Shown piece after piece: positions 1 through 11,600 of a stretch of 64,000 nucleotides of DNA (positions are counted from its first letter, which is position 1; the number at the start of each line of letters is the position of its first letter). The DNA lies in assembly GCA_021018995.1 (NCBI GenBank), contig CM037598.1, positions 74,418,671-74,482,670 on the forward strand. Reading direction: 5' to 3'. The translations under genes were made by a program, and so were the position numbers. The stretch is from Chloranthus sessilifolius. Lineage: Eukaryota > Streptophyta > Magnoliopsida > Chloranthales > Chloranthaceae. The notes under the pieces are model-generated. The model saw only the letters and a list, made by a program, of their open reading frames with translations. It ran no database searches and was not told the DNA's origin.

Positions 1-880
1 TCTAGACCTTCTTAGTCGCGCGAGCGACTGATCACCCTCAAATTTATGCCTATTCTGAAGCCTCTCTCGCGTGAGCAACTTTAAGTCGTGCGAGCGAGTC
101 TCAAAGTCGCGTAAGCGACTTTCGAGGTCTTTGGGTTTCTTCTTCAAATCGGATTTTCTTTCTCTTTCCCCTTTCACCTAACTCTTAAATACATTCATTA
201 CAGCTCTTCTAAGGCATTTATTTCCCTTATTTATGATCATTAATCCACACACAAGAATTCAATCTCACAAGATCTTACCTTCTTTACTTGCATTGATTTG
301 AGATCATTTGAAAGTATCTCTTGATGCCCATCGAAAGGTTTTCGGATTCCACGCTCCTGAGGTCACTACTTCAATCTTCTCCTTGCTTCTTTTGTGATAT
401 TTAAAGCTTCTATTGAAGATTTGAGAGGGAGATCAACAATCCTTTAAAGAAGAATGTTCATTCTTCAACACATACACCAACCCTCTCTCTCAAGATCACT
501 CTCCCGAATCCACGAGAATAGTGAGAGTGATCTCCACCGTAGATTGCACACGATTTCAAGCTCAAATGCACATGCACTCTTTTAAGTTCTCTCTCTTTCT
601 TCCTCCTCTCTTTCTCTCATCTCTAGGTTTTCAAGTAAAAGAAGGGAAATAATTTTACCCATTTTCTTATAACTTGGGTAGTTTCTATGTGAAGCACAAA
701 CACCCATTGTAGTGTTTCACACCACAAGTTGGTTCACTTATGAACCAACACATCTAACTTAGGTGTTCCTTCTTTCCTACACGTGCTAAGTGACATCATT
801 AAATCTGGAATGGCACCACGCACCACACTGGCACGTCTATCGAGATAGTCCATGCGAGTTCACATTTTGGGGTTGTTACA
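1..880 (-). mobile_element. 3' LTR (partial) of chromovirus A
   Basis: The right edge reads as an LTR start on the minus strand: TGTAACAACCCC, directly preceded (minus sense) by the purine-rich tract GGTTGGGGAGAA. Element E shows the same arrangement at 43674-43690 (GGTGGGGAGAA then TGTAACATCCC). The LTR is cut by the left window edge, so its other end and target duplication are not visible. It carries an array of near-palindromes at 14-121 and otherwise no coding potential. Assignment to a Tekay/Del-type chromovirus rests on the LTR start and on the pol and chromodomain to the right. Confidence 0.8.
14..121. repeat. GTCGC-palindrome array in LTR of A
   Basis: Four copies of a 16-bp inverted repeat, consensus AGTCGC-GCGA-GCGACT (six-base arms, four-base centre), start near 14, 64, 82 and 104. 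Copies vary by one to three bases. The same motif recurs at 13994-14174 inside the same element, between pol and the extra ORF. Function unknown. Confidence 0.8.
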
Positions 881-893
881 TTCTCCCCAACCT
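881..893 (-). promoter_or_regulatory. Polypurine tract of chromovirus A
   Basis: Minus-strand purine run GGTTGGGGAGAA immediately before the LTR start TGTAAC. This is the expected site for plus-strand DNA priming in LTR retrotransposons. It is supported by the near-identical tract in element E. Confidence 0.7.
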
Positions 894-1386
894 ATAAAAT
901 TTTCGTCCTCGAAAATTGATCACGCACAAAACACGTTACCTGAACACTCACATCCAATTAATCATTTGATTTACTTTGAAGGGACACTTGTTCACTCACA
1001 CATACACCTCCTCTCACACCGAACAGATATACCTTTGTTTATCCTTTCACAAGCACACTAATCATTTATCATTCCTGCCAGCACACACATTACCACCTAT
1101 ACATGTATACCAGCATATTCATATCACTAGACTCATCTTTCATAAACACACACATTCACGTACAGACCCAATTTCATGATTCATACTTATCCTGACACAT
1201 TGATGTCAATTATAATTGTGAGCATTACGCACACATATTCATGGTTCCGACCTAAATACAAGTAACATCAATTGCTCACAAGGTCGTTCACATACAAATG
1301 AACTAGCCATGGCTAATTCAACACCTACCTGTAATGGGTATATGGTTCCAACACACAAACATTCACACATTTAAATTATACCTATT
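894..1386 (-). other. 3' untranslated region of chromovirus A (left part)
   Basis: Non-coding sequence between the PPT and the left end of inserted element G. Near the PPT it contains a gaggacgaaaatt-type stretch (about 900-915 on the minus strand), which is also found next to the PPT of element E. Short open frames here are rich in His/Thr and lack any family feature. The stretch resumes at 12144 after the insertion. Confidence 0.6.
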
Positions 1387-1923
1387 TGTTGGTTTATGGA
1401 TTGTGCTTTTTTTATAATTATTATAACTGATGGTAAAGAATCACATAAAATAATGACAAAAACAAAACAAAGTGAAACCAAAAATGGATGAACAATAACA
1501 CAAACCCAAACACACAGTCCTGCAAGAATTCAGGACATGTTGTAGCAAGTTTTACGAAGTAAGAGTTTGTCCCACAGGAAGTGATGATCTGAAACCTCAA
1601 GGGTTGTATGGTAACTCCAGATCTGGCAACTCTAAACCTAAGCTAGAAAGCAAGGTAAAGAGAGGAAGTTTAGGTGTCACAAAAATAAAATAAAGTAAAA
1701 CTAAAAACATGAAATAAAAACTATAGGTAAAGAAAGGGGAAGAAGAAGGATGATGTAGTGTGATAAAATAACATGAAATGATGGAGAAGTAGGCAACTAA
1801 GAATAAATTAGTATTGCAACTCAGTGGTAGATTGGGATCTGCAGCAATCCTTCACTTGGCTACAAGCACAAGTGCAAGGTAGAGGAATCCAAATCAACCC
1901 TTGTGAATTGACTACTCTCTTAA

Positions 1924-2470
1924 GGCTATAATCTGTCTCACTTAAATGGTCACAAACTATTCTAGGGAGATCATCAAATTACATGGATTAAACTCCGAAA
2001 ATAAACCTAATCCAAGGGAATGGATTGATTTTAAGGCTATAATCTGTCCACTCAAATAGTCACAGACTATCCAAAGGATTTCCTCCAACCAATGAATTAA
2101 ATTAGAACATGAATACCATTGTAGACACTATATTTGTAAGGCTACAAGCTCAAGCATTCATAGGAGTAAATAACCTTTGAAAATATAGTGGAAATGACAG
2201 ACAATCAGAGGTTGAATGGGGACTTAGACTCAGCTTGTCATTGCTACAAAAGGCCTGCAATGACCCAGCTCACAAGTCTGCAATCTCTATAGTATACCAG
2301 ATCTAAACACTGATGATAGTGATGCAAAACAGAATAGAGTTTGGCCCTGCAATAATCTCCAACTAGGCTACAAGCTCAAGTGCAGAGTAGAAGAATCTAT
2401 CTCAGATTTGTGACTTAGACCAGCCTTAGGGCTATAGTCCGTCCACTTAAATGGTCATATACTATCCTTA
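1924..2470. repeat. Imperfect palindrome repeats, LTR1 of G
   Basis: Three copies (about 1924-1960, 2035-2072, 2428-2467) of a unit with outer arms ATAATCTGT and ACAGACTAT around a centre close to CCACTTAAATGGTC, itself nearly self-complementary. Related copies lie in LTR2 and LTR3. Between them recurs a second motif resembling GGCTACAAGCTCAAG. Confidence 0.7.
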
Positions 2471-2870
2471 GTGGTTATTTTCCTCACATATGATGAGAGA
2501 GAACACGATAACTGCTCCTGCCACCATGGTTACAAGGCTATAAGCTCAGGCAACCATGGGAGTATCAAACCCATAAAAATCCATAAAAAATACAAAGAAA
2601 TATAAATTTAATTAAGCTATAAAAAAGGGCATTTCATTACATAAAATAGAACTTACAATATTTGCCCTCAAGGCAGCAGCCTGTGCAAACCCCAAAACCC
2701 ATTGCAAAACTAAAATAAACTAGCTTCTACAAAGAACTTAGCCTAGCATTACTGCTGAGTTAAGAAAGAAGAAAGGGGAAAATAAAGAAAGGAAACTAAA
2801 CTCTAAAAAGTAAAACCCTAAAAATGATCTCAGACTAATCCTGGATGATTTACAAAAGAGATAACAGTTC

Positions 2871-2880
2871 ATTATATAGA
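2871..2880 (-). promoter_or_regulatory. TATA-like box, LTR1 of G
   Basis: Minus-strand TCTATATAAT, with ATTGGCCAAT about 25 bp upstream in the same sense. The same arrangement is conserved in LTR3 at 10897-10906, supporting a minus-strand promoter. Confidence 0.5.
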
Positions 2881-3074
2881 CAACCCATGAAACCCTAATT
2901 TTCATTGGCCAATCCAAAATAAGGATGCTTTGGAGTTGATGTTGTGGCCTATCTGTGGCCCTTGAATTGCCTCGGGATGTGTTGGATAGCAAGGCACCTC
3001 GAGAGGTGTGCCCTAGAAGCTGTGAAATCCCCATAATGCCCCTGAAGTTCGAAATAGGCTGCTGGAAAGTTGGG

Positions 3075-3490
3075 AACCTGAGCCTCGCGCAGTTGATAGC
3101 TTCAGTGTGTATTCTCACCGGGCTCTCGCTAAGCTGTCGTGAGGCTGAAGTGCATGTTGAAGAGGCTCGCGAGGTTCCTTGTGGTGCAAATACTATAGCT
3201 CGCGCAAATGATTTGCAGGTGGCTCAAGTCGTGAGGCTTTCGCTAGGATCTCGCAGAGATGAGCTTCAGGATAAGCAGTTTGCTAGGCTGCTCACCAAGT
3301 TGACTTGAAGCACAGGAGAACTGCACGAGTATATAAGGCAGGGAGCTCTGAAGCTCGCGAGGCTCTTGAACTGCGAGACGTGTGAAGCAGGGGATGTATG
3401 AACTTCACGAGGATGAAATGGAACTGCGCGAAGCTCATTATGCTTCAGGTCTGCTGCTCGTTAGGTTCATGTGAACCACGCGACATCTGC
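3075..3490. repeat. TCGCGAG-rich motif cluster, LTR1 of G
   Basis: Dense scatter of CTCGCGAG, GCGCGAG, TCGCTAGG and GCGAGGCT variants in an otherwise AT-rich LTR. The core CTCGCGAG is a perfect 8-bp palindrome. Equivalent clusters lie in LTR2 (6720-7560) and LTR3 (11105-11600). No coding sense is evident. Confidence 0.6.
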
Positions 3491-5100
3491 GTGAGATGTC
3501 TTTTCAGCCATTTTTAACTGTCGAGGGGTTCAAATGCTGGCTGCTGCACTGCAGCTCTGCTGCTCAGCTGTGTGGCTTAAAAGTATCCAACAACAACAAC
3601 TTGAATGGCTTCACTGTTGCAGCACACTGCTCTTGTGGGTTGCTCTGAAGCTACTAGGCAGTCTAAATGGCTGCATCAGCACTGTGTCAACTGCTGTCTT
3701 CTTTAATTCATTGCAGCAGCAGTCCATAAGGTGGAATGCATCAGTTGTGCAGTTTGGCATGCTATTCTATTTATCCCACTGCAGCAACACTGTGCTAACT
3801 CTAAGCTCCATCTCTCTCTCACAGTAGGCCTCCAAAGGTTCCAAATCATGCTAAATTGCTCCCATGATATGAACCACCATGGTGCCTTTACTGTGATTCA
3901 TCTCAGCTCTACATCTTAGCTCAAAATTTAGTCTTCCCTCAAACCTATTCTTTGCTAGTCCTCGAGCAAAGGCAAATTAAAAATATTTATTCAAAATAGA
4001 AAATGTCACTTTCGTAGGGAGCACGGATACATTTAGCATATGTACAAAATCTTTTAAACTCTAGGTGATCCCTAGTGGAGGAGTGAAGTCTCCTGAGGGT
4101 TTTCAGTGAAGATACTCACAAACTTTACCAATAAAACAGTTAAGTATAGTGCAGTCAATGACACAACAGATTTTAATAAAGAAAGCATTATTCCACCCCC
4201 ATTCTTTAAAATTCAAAGGAAATTACAGCAGTAATGCAGTCATTTAAAACTCAAAATCAACATGTTTGCATCACCACCATTCAATTCACATTAGGCATAT
4301 AATGTGCAGGAATTAGTACCAAGCTTGCCTTAAATTCAAAAATCATGTGTAGATAAAACCCCAATGAAATTAAAATTCAAACCTAATCCTTACCAGGGCT
4401 TTCTCTCATAACGAAAATCAAAAGGGTGTTCACATTCTCATCAGCTCAAGAGCAGTTATAGACCCAAAATGGGTCTGCAAGCATGAGCTTAGGCATTGCA
4501 TCTAAGTTCTGACATCCTCATGACTTTTCACCATAGATTAGACCACTCCTCATCTCCACATGACAACTCATTCACTTTGGATCAACAAGGTCTTTTTAAT
4601 GGGCTGTAATGTGGCTTATGGGTGAGGTTTATAAAGGTAGAATGGATCAAAATTTTTGAGAAATCAGCAAGGTAAGGAGGTGATTCATGACTTCACATCC
4701 TTCATTAAAGCACAACTTCATCTTCCTTGATATTTTTCAGATTCAAAGTGTCCAACTTCTCTTCTTTTCAATTTCCAGATGATGTTCTTCTCTTGACTTC
4801 TCATTTTTTTTCTCTTATATATATATATATATTATATGAAATGCCACATATACACCACTGCTACTCTGCTGTTTTTAAGTTGCTTTTTCTTCTCCTTCCA
4901 CCAAATGTTGGACCCAGCTCACCTATCTTCAACTTCTTCTCCTTTACCTTCTGAATTCTCAGAGTGAGAGACAAGTTGAATCAGGTCATGAGATTTAGGT
5001 GCAAGTACTCCGGTGCTTGTTGAAGAAAAATTGGATTTTCAAGGCTCAAAGAGTGTAAGCAAAAGGGTAGTTTAATGGGTAGAAAATTTTAAGCTCAAAC

Positions 5101-5194
5101 TGTCCAAATGAAGGCCTTACATCATCTCCTTAGTGTCATGAGTGCTGTCCATCAATTTTGATTTGGAGGTGCCTAACTTCTAGTGACAAAAACT
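5101..5194 (-). other. Short linker between LTR1 and LTR2 of G
   Basis: Contains AGGTGCCTAACTT followed by TAGTGACAAA (5167-5190), which is also the first internal sequence to the right of LTR2 (7751-7776). It therefore looks like a residue of an internal region whose remainder was deleted, leaving two LTRs almost abutting. Confidence 0.5.
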
Positions 5195-5684
5195 TGTTGA
5201 CCGCTTCTGGTGTGCTTTGATTATTGGTTGGTGGTAAAAGTTATTTAAAAATCAAAGACAGAGTAAAATAGGGGGTGAATCTAGCACAACTCAGAAGTCC
5301 TAGACCTGCAAGATACAAGGCCCTTTGTAGCAAGTTTTGATAAGTAAGAGTTTGTCCCACAGGGAAAGGTGATCTAAAGCTCCAAGGGAGCCATCTCTAG
5401 TAGTCTCTCCAGAACTGTCTACAGATTTGGCAGTCCTAGAAGGAGGGGAGTTTAAGGTCACTTATTCTAAATATTCTAATAACTAAACTACAGAAAGTCT
5501 TGAGAGGATGGATGAAGTGTGGAAATGAGTATAAAAAGGGTGAGAAGTATATTATTGAGCCTAGGTCAGAGAAGTTTTGTAACTCAGATTTAGATATGAT
5601 GTTATAGAAATCCTGTCCAGAGGCTACATTATCACCTCTGAGGAGAAAGGATCCAACCCATCACTCTGCCATGATTCCACCCTT

Positions 5685-6160
5685 AAGGCTATAATCTGTC
5701 CACTTGAATGGTCACAAATTATCCCATAGGGGAGCCACTATCCAGGGATGGGTCAGAACATAACAAGTAAATCATTGCAGGCACTATTTCATCCAGGCTA
5801 TCAGCTCAAGAATCCATAGGGAACCTCAACCTCTAAAGCTCTATATGTGGGGCTAAGGCTGTAGGACCATGATAGCCTAGACACATAGAACCAGCAAGAG
5901 ATTGAGTACAACCTTCGATCTAGCTGTCCATTGCTTGAGCGAGACTACAATGGTCCAGTCACCAGCCTACAATCTCTATAACCAGATCAGATCCAACATC
6001 TGATGGCGGATCTATATAAATATGGGGGAGTCTGCCTCTGTACAATCTCTCACCAGGCTTCTACAAGCTTAGGTGTAAAGAAGAAGGATCCATCTTGGAT
6101 CGGTGGATCAGAATCACCCTAAGGCTATAATCTGTCTACTTAAATGGTCACAGACTATCC
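5685..6160. repeat. Imperfect palindrome repeats, LTR2 of G
   Basis: Two copies, near 5685-5725 and 6118-6158, of the ATAATCTGT...ACAGACTAT unit described for LTR1. A phrase resembling GTGGGGCTAAGGCTGTAGG, ending in accatgatagcc, is also duplicated (about 5848 and 6280). Confidence 0.6.
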
Positions 6161-6719
6161 CAGAGGTTATCTTCCTCACGGAGTCCAAAACAAAACAAGA
6201 TTATCGCTGCTACCACCATGCTCACAAGGCTACCAGCTTAAGCTCCCATGGGGATTTCAGATCTAGTGGGTCATGTGGTGGGGCTAAGGCTGTAGGACCA
6301 TGATAGCCCAGACACACAGGTCACTTGGATCTGAGTGGCCCTTAGAATCAGTCCTCCATTGCTTTGAAACATAGCCAAAGCAACGGTGGATCACAAGGCA
6401 ACAGCCTTGCACAGAGCATCTCACACACAAACAACAATCCCACAAAGTACAGATCCTATTGCAAAACTTCCATTGATCTAATTCAAAAATACATACAAAG
6501 GCATAGCCAGCAAGTGCTGGACTATGGAGAGAAAGAAAGAAAAAGAAAACTACTTACTGCTAAAAAGAAAGAGAAAAGAAAAACGATCTGAGATGGGTTC
6601 CCAGATGCCTAAACCTAAGCTCAGGTATGGGTTTATATAGCAGTGGGGTGGCGGCACATTAGGGTTAGGAAACCCTAATTTTAATGATGCCACGTGGCCT
6701 GATAATGATCTTTGGATGC

Positions 6720-7560
6720 CTCGAGGCGCGTGCATGAAGATTTGAGCATGGGAGTGCGTGCCCTAATCGCTGGAAATACCCAGAAGGCCCTCTGCTGAAG
6801 AGATGGAAGTTTAGGGTCAGAGCTTCGCTAGATAGCTGTAGTTTCCCAGACTTGTCGCGTGATAGCTCTTTACTCTTCGCTAGGATGATTTGATACTGAA
6901 GCTTCAGCCGTCGCGAGGTTGCCTTGGTTTGCTCTTCAGGCAGTCGCGCGGTAGAGAGTTGAGCTCTCGCTGGATTGGGCTTCGCGAGGTTGAATAGAAA
7001 ACACAGTCTCAAGTGTCGCAGGGTTGAAATTCAAGCAGGCGCGCGGTCTATCGATCTTCGCTGGGCAGCAGCGCAAGAACTTCGTGAGCACTTCTCTTTA
7101 CTTGGACTTCGCCAGTTGCCTCGCGAGGCTCTTCTGAGTTCTGAACTGCGCGAGGTTCTATGTCTCACTTGATCTTCGCGAGATTGGCTTTGCCTTTGCC
7201 AGGATGTTTTCTTTCTTGAATGGCACGAGAACTGCGGGAGGCATTCTTCTTCTGATAATTGCATCCCACGGCGACTGCGCGATAGCTACGCAAGGAATCT
7301 TCTGAAGCTCTCTCTCCTCAGCCGTTTTGAGCGAACTGCGCGAGATTGAGAGAGGTCTGCTTTGAATTGCGCGACACTGTGCGATGTGTTCTACTCTTGA
7401 GCTTTGCGAGAGCTGCGTGAGTTTGAGTTTTTGAAGCTCTTCAGTCATTCATCTGTGCGAGAGGTTGCTGTAAAGCCTTGGGAAGCTCAGTTGAACTGCG
7501 CGAGGCATATTTCTCCTGAATCCTCTAAAGCTTGGGTTAGCTGCGCGAGGCTCATTTCAG
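6720..7560. repeat. TCGCGAG-rich cluster, LTR2 of G
   Basis: About 840 bp rich in GCGCGAGG, CTTCGCGAG, TCGCTAGG and CTGCGCGAG variants at irregular 20-50 bp spacing. Several short open frames cross it on both strands, but all are Arg/Ser-rich products of the repeat and not genes. Confidence 0.6.
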
Positions 7561-8151
7561 GTCTGGATTCAGAGTTCATTCTTCTGAGGGATATCTGGTG
7601 CCAAAGCAGGCTCCTTAATAGGATTCTTGGCCTTATTTCACTGCTGATTATTACCTGCACAAAACACTTAACAAGAACTTATTAGGTGGCTAAGGGTCTA
7701 ATCAAAGGTTAAGTTAATGGGTAAAAAGTGGTACTTTTCAGGTCTTAACAAGGTGCCTAACTTTTAGTGACAAAGTGTTGAGTGAATCAGTCCTTAGAGC
7801 AGAAAAAATGTCAAAAATACTCTTCAAAAGAAATTTGATAGGCCCAAATCTCACTAGGTATGATCCTCAATTTAACTCATGGGATGTATTTTCACCTTCT
7901 TTTCTCGTCTTAGGTTCACTAAGTACTAACTGAAAATTATTCTGATGTTATCTTCATGGTGGTGCTAAGATTTTAAAATTTTCAGTTTTAAATTTTCTGC
8001 AAAAATTGTTAATTTCCACAAATTTCCTCATTCTAACAAGTTAGGTGGGAATTGACTTTATTTATCTCAATTTTTTTCACACAGCTGCACTAGAATTAAC
8101 TATTCTATTGGCAGGACTACCCTGTCACATCCCTAAACCTAAGTTAAATAG

Positions 8152-8183
8152 TGTCCTCACTGTTTCATGAAACAGTGAGGACA
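8152..8183. repeat. Perfect 32-bp palindrome
   Basis: Sixteen-base arm TGTCCTCACTGTTTCA is followed immediately by its exact reverse complement with no spacer. The symmetry stops at both ends. It could form a cruciform or RNA hairpin, or mark an inverted junction. Confidence 0.9.
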
Positions 8184-9235
8184 ATAGGGTAAATGACAGA
8201 AAAACACCCTAAACTAAAATAGCAAATAAAGAAAAATAAACTAAAAGATGCAGAAAATTTAAACTAAAAAGAGAAAAAGGGAAAATAGACAAAATGACAA
8301 CTAAGAACACTAAGTAACTAAAAATAGCACTATATACAACAGCAAGTAAACTAAAAATAGATAGTATATACAAAATAATAACTAAACTAGACACCTAAAA
8401 AATAAAATCCTAAACACCATTTTCTAAAATGATCTGAGTATGAATCAAAATTAATGACACAGAATTTTGAAAATTAAAACCACATATTGGAAAGGAGGAT
8501 TCATACAAAAATCAGATCACACTACACCATATAGATAAAATTTTAAAACACTAAAAACAACTATGTTACATATGGTACGCAGTGTGAGATCAGCTATCAA
8601 TGTCAGGTCTTGAAAGTGAATGATTTAAAAGGGCTCAACTAAATTTTCAACACAGATTTATAGCCTCTGATCATTAACCCTCATGACTATTCCCAACATT
8701 AAGGCTCATGATCTCAACAGTCCAGATGGGGGTATATGCATGGCAGAAAATTTAGAGAACCCATCTGGAAAGAACTGTAATATAAAAATGAAAGGCCATA
8801 CCTTTGCATTTGCATTAAACCTGAGGTCTTCCAGCTTAGCAGTTGACAGTTGCATGAGAGATGCAGGGAGTAGCTCTAGCTCCACATTAGGTGGATAGTC
8901 ACTTAAAAGGTAGCAAAGGTGCCTTAGATGGCTGAGGGCAGTTGTCCAAGTGAAGTGGTGCACTCACCCCACTGAGAACCCCAAAATGAGTACTTTTCAG
9001 CACATAGGTAGGGGCCTCCTCAGTCCATACTTAAAAAATTTCAACAAATATCTCAGCCCAAGTCCAGTAGGTTGAGCAAGGTCTCATTCACTATCTCACC
9101 AATGACTGCAACTGTTTAACAAATCTCATTTCCTCCATCATAGCCTTCCCCTTATAAGAAGGAGAAGGACCTTTAAAAATTTGAGGAAATAACAGATGAG
9201 GTACTGCTGGTCCTCATCTGCTGACACATCATTCT

Positions 9236-9272
9236 AATATATATATATATATATATATATAATTTTTTTTTT
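9236..9272. repeat. (AT)n microsatellite with T-run
   Basis: About 12 AT dinucleotides followed by eleven or so T bases. Low-complexity sequence. Confidence 0.85.
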
Positions 9273-9354
9273 TAGATTACAACTGTAATTATTCAAACAC
9301 TACAACTATAAAGAATAAAAACTAAACTCAGATTATTATAGTTAGATCAAAACT

Positions 9355-9376
9355 CTCCGACAACGGCGCGAAAAAC
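9355..9376 (-). promoter_or_regulatory. Primer binding site-like sequence of G
   Basis: On the minus strand the LTR terminus CCAACA is followed by AGTTTTT and then CGCGCCGTTGTCGGAGA. This resembles the TGGCGCCGTTGCCGGGGA type PBS seen in many plant Ty3/gypsy elements (attributed to tRNA-Asp from memory). Two or three bases differ. It identifies 9378-12143 as the 5' LTR. Confidence 0.55.
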
Positions 9377-9918
9377 TTGTTGGTTTATGGTGCTTTTTTT
9401 TATTAATATTAAAATTGATGATAAAGAATCACATAAAATGATGATAAAAACAAAACAAAATAAAATAAAAAATAGATGAACAATAACACAAAACCAAACA
9501 CACAGTCCTGCAAGAATCCAGGGCCTGTTGTAGCAAGTTTTACGAAGTAAGAGTTTGTCTCACAGGGAGTGATGATCTGAAACCTCAAGGTTGTATAGTA
9601 ACTCCAGATCTAACTACAGATCTGACAACTCAAAACCTAAGCTAGAAATCAAGGTAAAGAGAGGAAGTTTAGGTGTCACAAAAATAAAATAAAGTAAAAC
9701 TAAAAACATGAAATAAAAAGTACAGCTAAAGAAAGGGGAAGAAGAAGGATGATGTAGTGTGATAAAATAACATGAAATGATGGAGAAGTAGGCAGCTAAG
9801 AATAAATTAGTATTGCAACTCAGTGGTAGATTGGGATCTGCAGCAATCCTTCACTTGGCTACAAGCACAAGTGCAAGGTAGAGGAATCCAAATCAACCCC
9901 TGTGAATTGACTGCTCTC

Positions 9919-10470
9919 TTAAGGCTATAATTTGTCTCACTTAAATGGTCACAGACTATCCTAGGGAGATGATCAAATCACATAGATTAAACTCAGAAAA
10001 CTAACCTAATTCAAGGGAATGGATTGATCTTAAGACTATTATTTGTCCACTTAAATGGTCACAGACTATCCAGGGGATTTCCTCCAACCAATGAATTAAA
10101 TCAGAACATGAATACCATTACAGACACTATATTTGTAAGGCTACAAGCTCAAACATTCATAAGAGCAAACAACCCTTGAAAATCTAGTGGAAACCACAGA
10201 CAATCAGAGTTTTAATGGGGACTTAGACTCAACTAGTCATTGCTACAAAATGCCTGCAATGACCTAGCTCACAAGTCTGTAATCTCTATAGTATACCAGA
10301 TCTAAACACTGATGATGGTGATGCAAAATAGAGTAGAGTTTGGTTGGCCCTGCAACAATCTCCCACTAGGCTACAAGCTCAAGTGCAGAGAGGAAAAATC
10401 TATTTCTGAACTGTGACTTAGACCAGCCTTAGGGCTAAAATCTGTCCACTTAAATGATCACAGACTATCC
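9919..10470. repeat. Imperfect palindrome repeats, LTR3 of G
   Basis: Three copies of the ATAATCTGT...ACAGACTAT palindrome, in the same three places as in LTR1. Confidence 0.7.
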
Positions 10471-11104
10471 TTAGAGGTTATCTTCCTCACATATGATGAG
10501 AGAGAATAGGATAACTGCTGCTGCCACCATGGTTAGAAGGCTACAAGCTCAGGCAACCATGGGAGTATTAAACCCATAAAAATCTATGAAAAATATAGAG
10601 AAATATAGATTTAATTAAGCTATAAAAATGACATTTCATTACATAAAATAGAACTTATAATGTTTACCCTCAAGGCAGCAACCTGTGCAAACCCTAAAAT
10701 AGCTCACTCTATTTGAACAAAACCCATTGCAAAACTAAAATAAACTAGCTTCTGTAAAGAACTTAGACCAGTATTGCTGCTGAGCTAAGAAAAAAGAAAG
10801 GGGAAAATAAAGAAAAGAAATTAAATCCTAAAAAGCTAAAACCTTAAAAATGATCTTAGGCTAATCCTTGATGATTTACAAAAGAGATAACAATTCATTA
10901 TATAGACAACCCATGAAACCCTAATTTGCATTGGCCAATATGAAATAAGGATGCTTTGGAGTTGATGTTGTGGCCTATCTGTGGCCCTTGGATTGCCTCG
11001 GAATGTGTGGGACAGCTGGGCACCTTGGGAGGTGTGCCCTAGAAGATGCAAAATCCCCATAATGCCCCTGAAGTTTGAAATAGGCTGTTGGAAAGTTAAG
11101 AATC

Positions 11105-11600
11105 CGAGCCTCGCACAGCTGATAGCTTCAGGTGTGTATTCTCGTTGGGCTCTCGCTAAGCTGTCTCGAGGCTGAAGTGCATGCTAAAGAGGCTCGCAAG
11201 GTTCCTTGGGGTGCAAATACTGCATCTCGTGTAGATGATTTGTAGGTGGCTCAAGTCGCGAGGCTTTCACTAGGATCTCGTGCAGATGAGTTTCAACATA
11301 AGTAGCTCGCTAGGCTACTTGCCAGGTTGACTTGAAGGGCGCGGGATCTGCTTCTGAAGTGCGCGAGAACTATGAGAGTATATAAGGCTGGGAGCTCTGA
11401 AGCTCGCGAGGCTCTTGAACTGCGCGAGGAGCTACGTGATGTGTGAATCAGGGGATGTATGAACTTCACGAGGATGAAATGGAACTGTGCGAAGCTCATT
11501 ATGCTTTAGGTCTGCTGCTCGCTAGGTTCATGTGAACCACGTGACATCTCCCCGAGATGGCTTTTCAGCCATTTGTAACTGCGCGATGGGTTTAAATGCT
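11105..11600. repeat. TCGCGAG-rich cluster, LTR3 of G
   Basis: Same motif cluster as in LTR1 and LTR2: CTCGCGAGG, GCGCGAGG, GTCGCGAGG and related variants scattered over 500 bp. Confidence 0.6.

Larger units (their letters stand above)
1387..5100 (-). mobile_element. LTR1 of composite G
   Basis: Aligns with LTR3 (9378-12143) from its first base to about 3925, sharing long stretches at roughly 90 percent identity by eye. It then contains about 1 kb with no counterpart in LTR3 (3930-5000). From about 5040 a stretch resembling the last 100 bases of LTR2 returns. The extra kilobase is either an insertion or an older variant of the LTR. The exact right end is uncertain because the canonical TTAACA terminus is not seen here. 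A minus-strand TATA-like box lies at 2871-2880 with a CCAAT-type motif upstream. Confidence 0.6.
5195..7750 (-). mobile_element. LTR2 of composite G
   Basis: Begins TGTTGACC and ends GGTCTTAACA on the plus strand. It aligns in patches with LTR1 and LTR3 (early block around the GTAAGAGTTTGTCCCACAGG sequence, palindrome units at 5685-5725 and 6120-6160, TCGCGAG cluster 6720-7560) but is clearly more diverged. A minus-strand TATA-like CTATATAAAC lies at 6631-6640. Its divergence suggests that it descends from a different copy than LTR1 and LTR3. Confidence 0.65.
7751..9377 (-). other. Internal region of composite G
   Basis: 1.6 kb between LTR2 and LTR3 with no convincing coding region. It holds a perfect 32-bp palindrome at 8152-8183, an A-rich stretch resembling a diverged piece of the LTR (8190-8420), an (AT)n plus T-run at 9236-9272, and a PBS-like site next to LTR3. 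The lack of any gag or pol motif marks the element as non-autonomous. Confidence 0.6.

Noticed and set aside
852-1179. His/Thr-rich short ORFs next to the LTR of A
   Set aside because: No domain, CA-rich DNA, within 3'UTR of A; no support as a gene.
6550-7448. Several Arg/Ser-rich ORFs on both strands in LTR2 of G
   Set aside because: Produced by the TCGCGAG repeats; both strands open in the same place.
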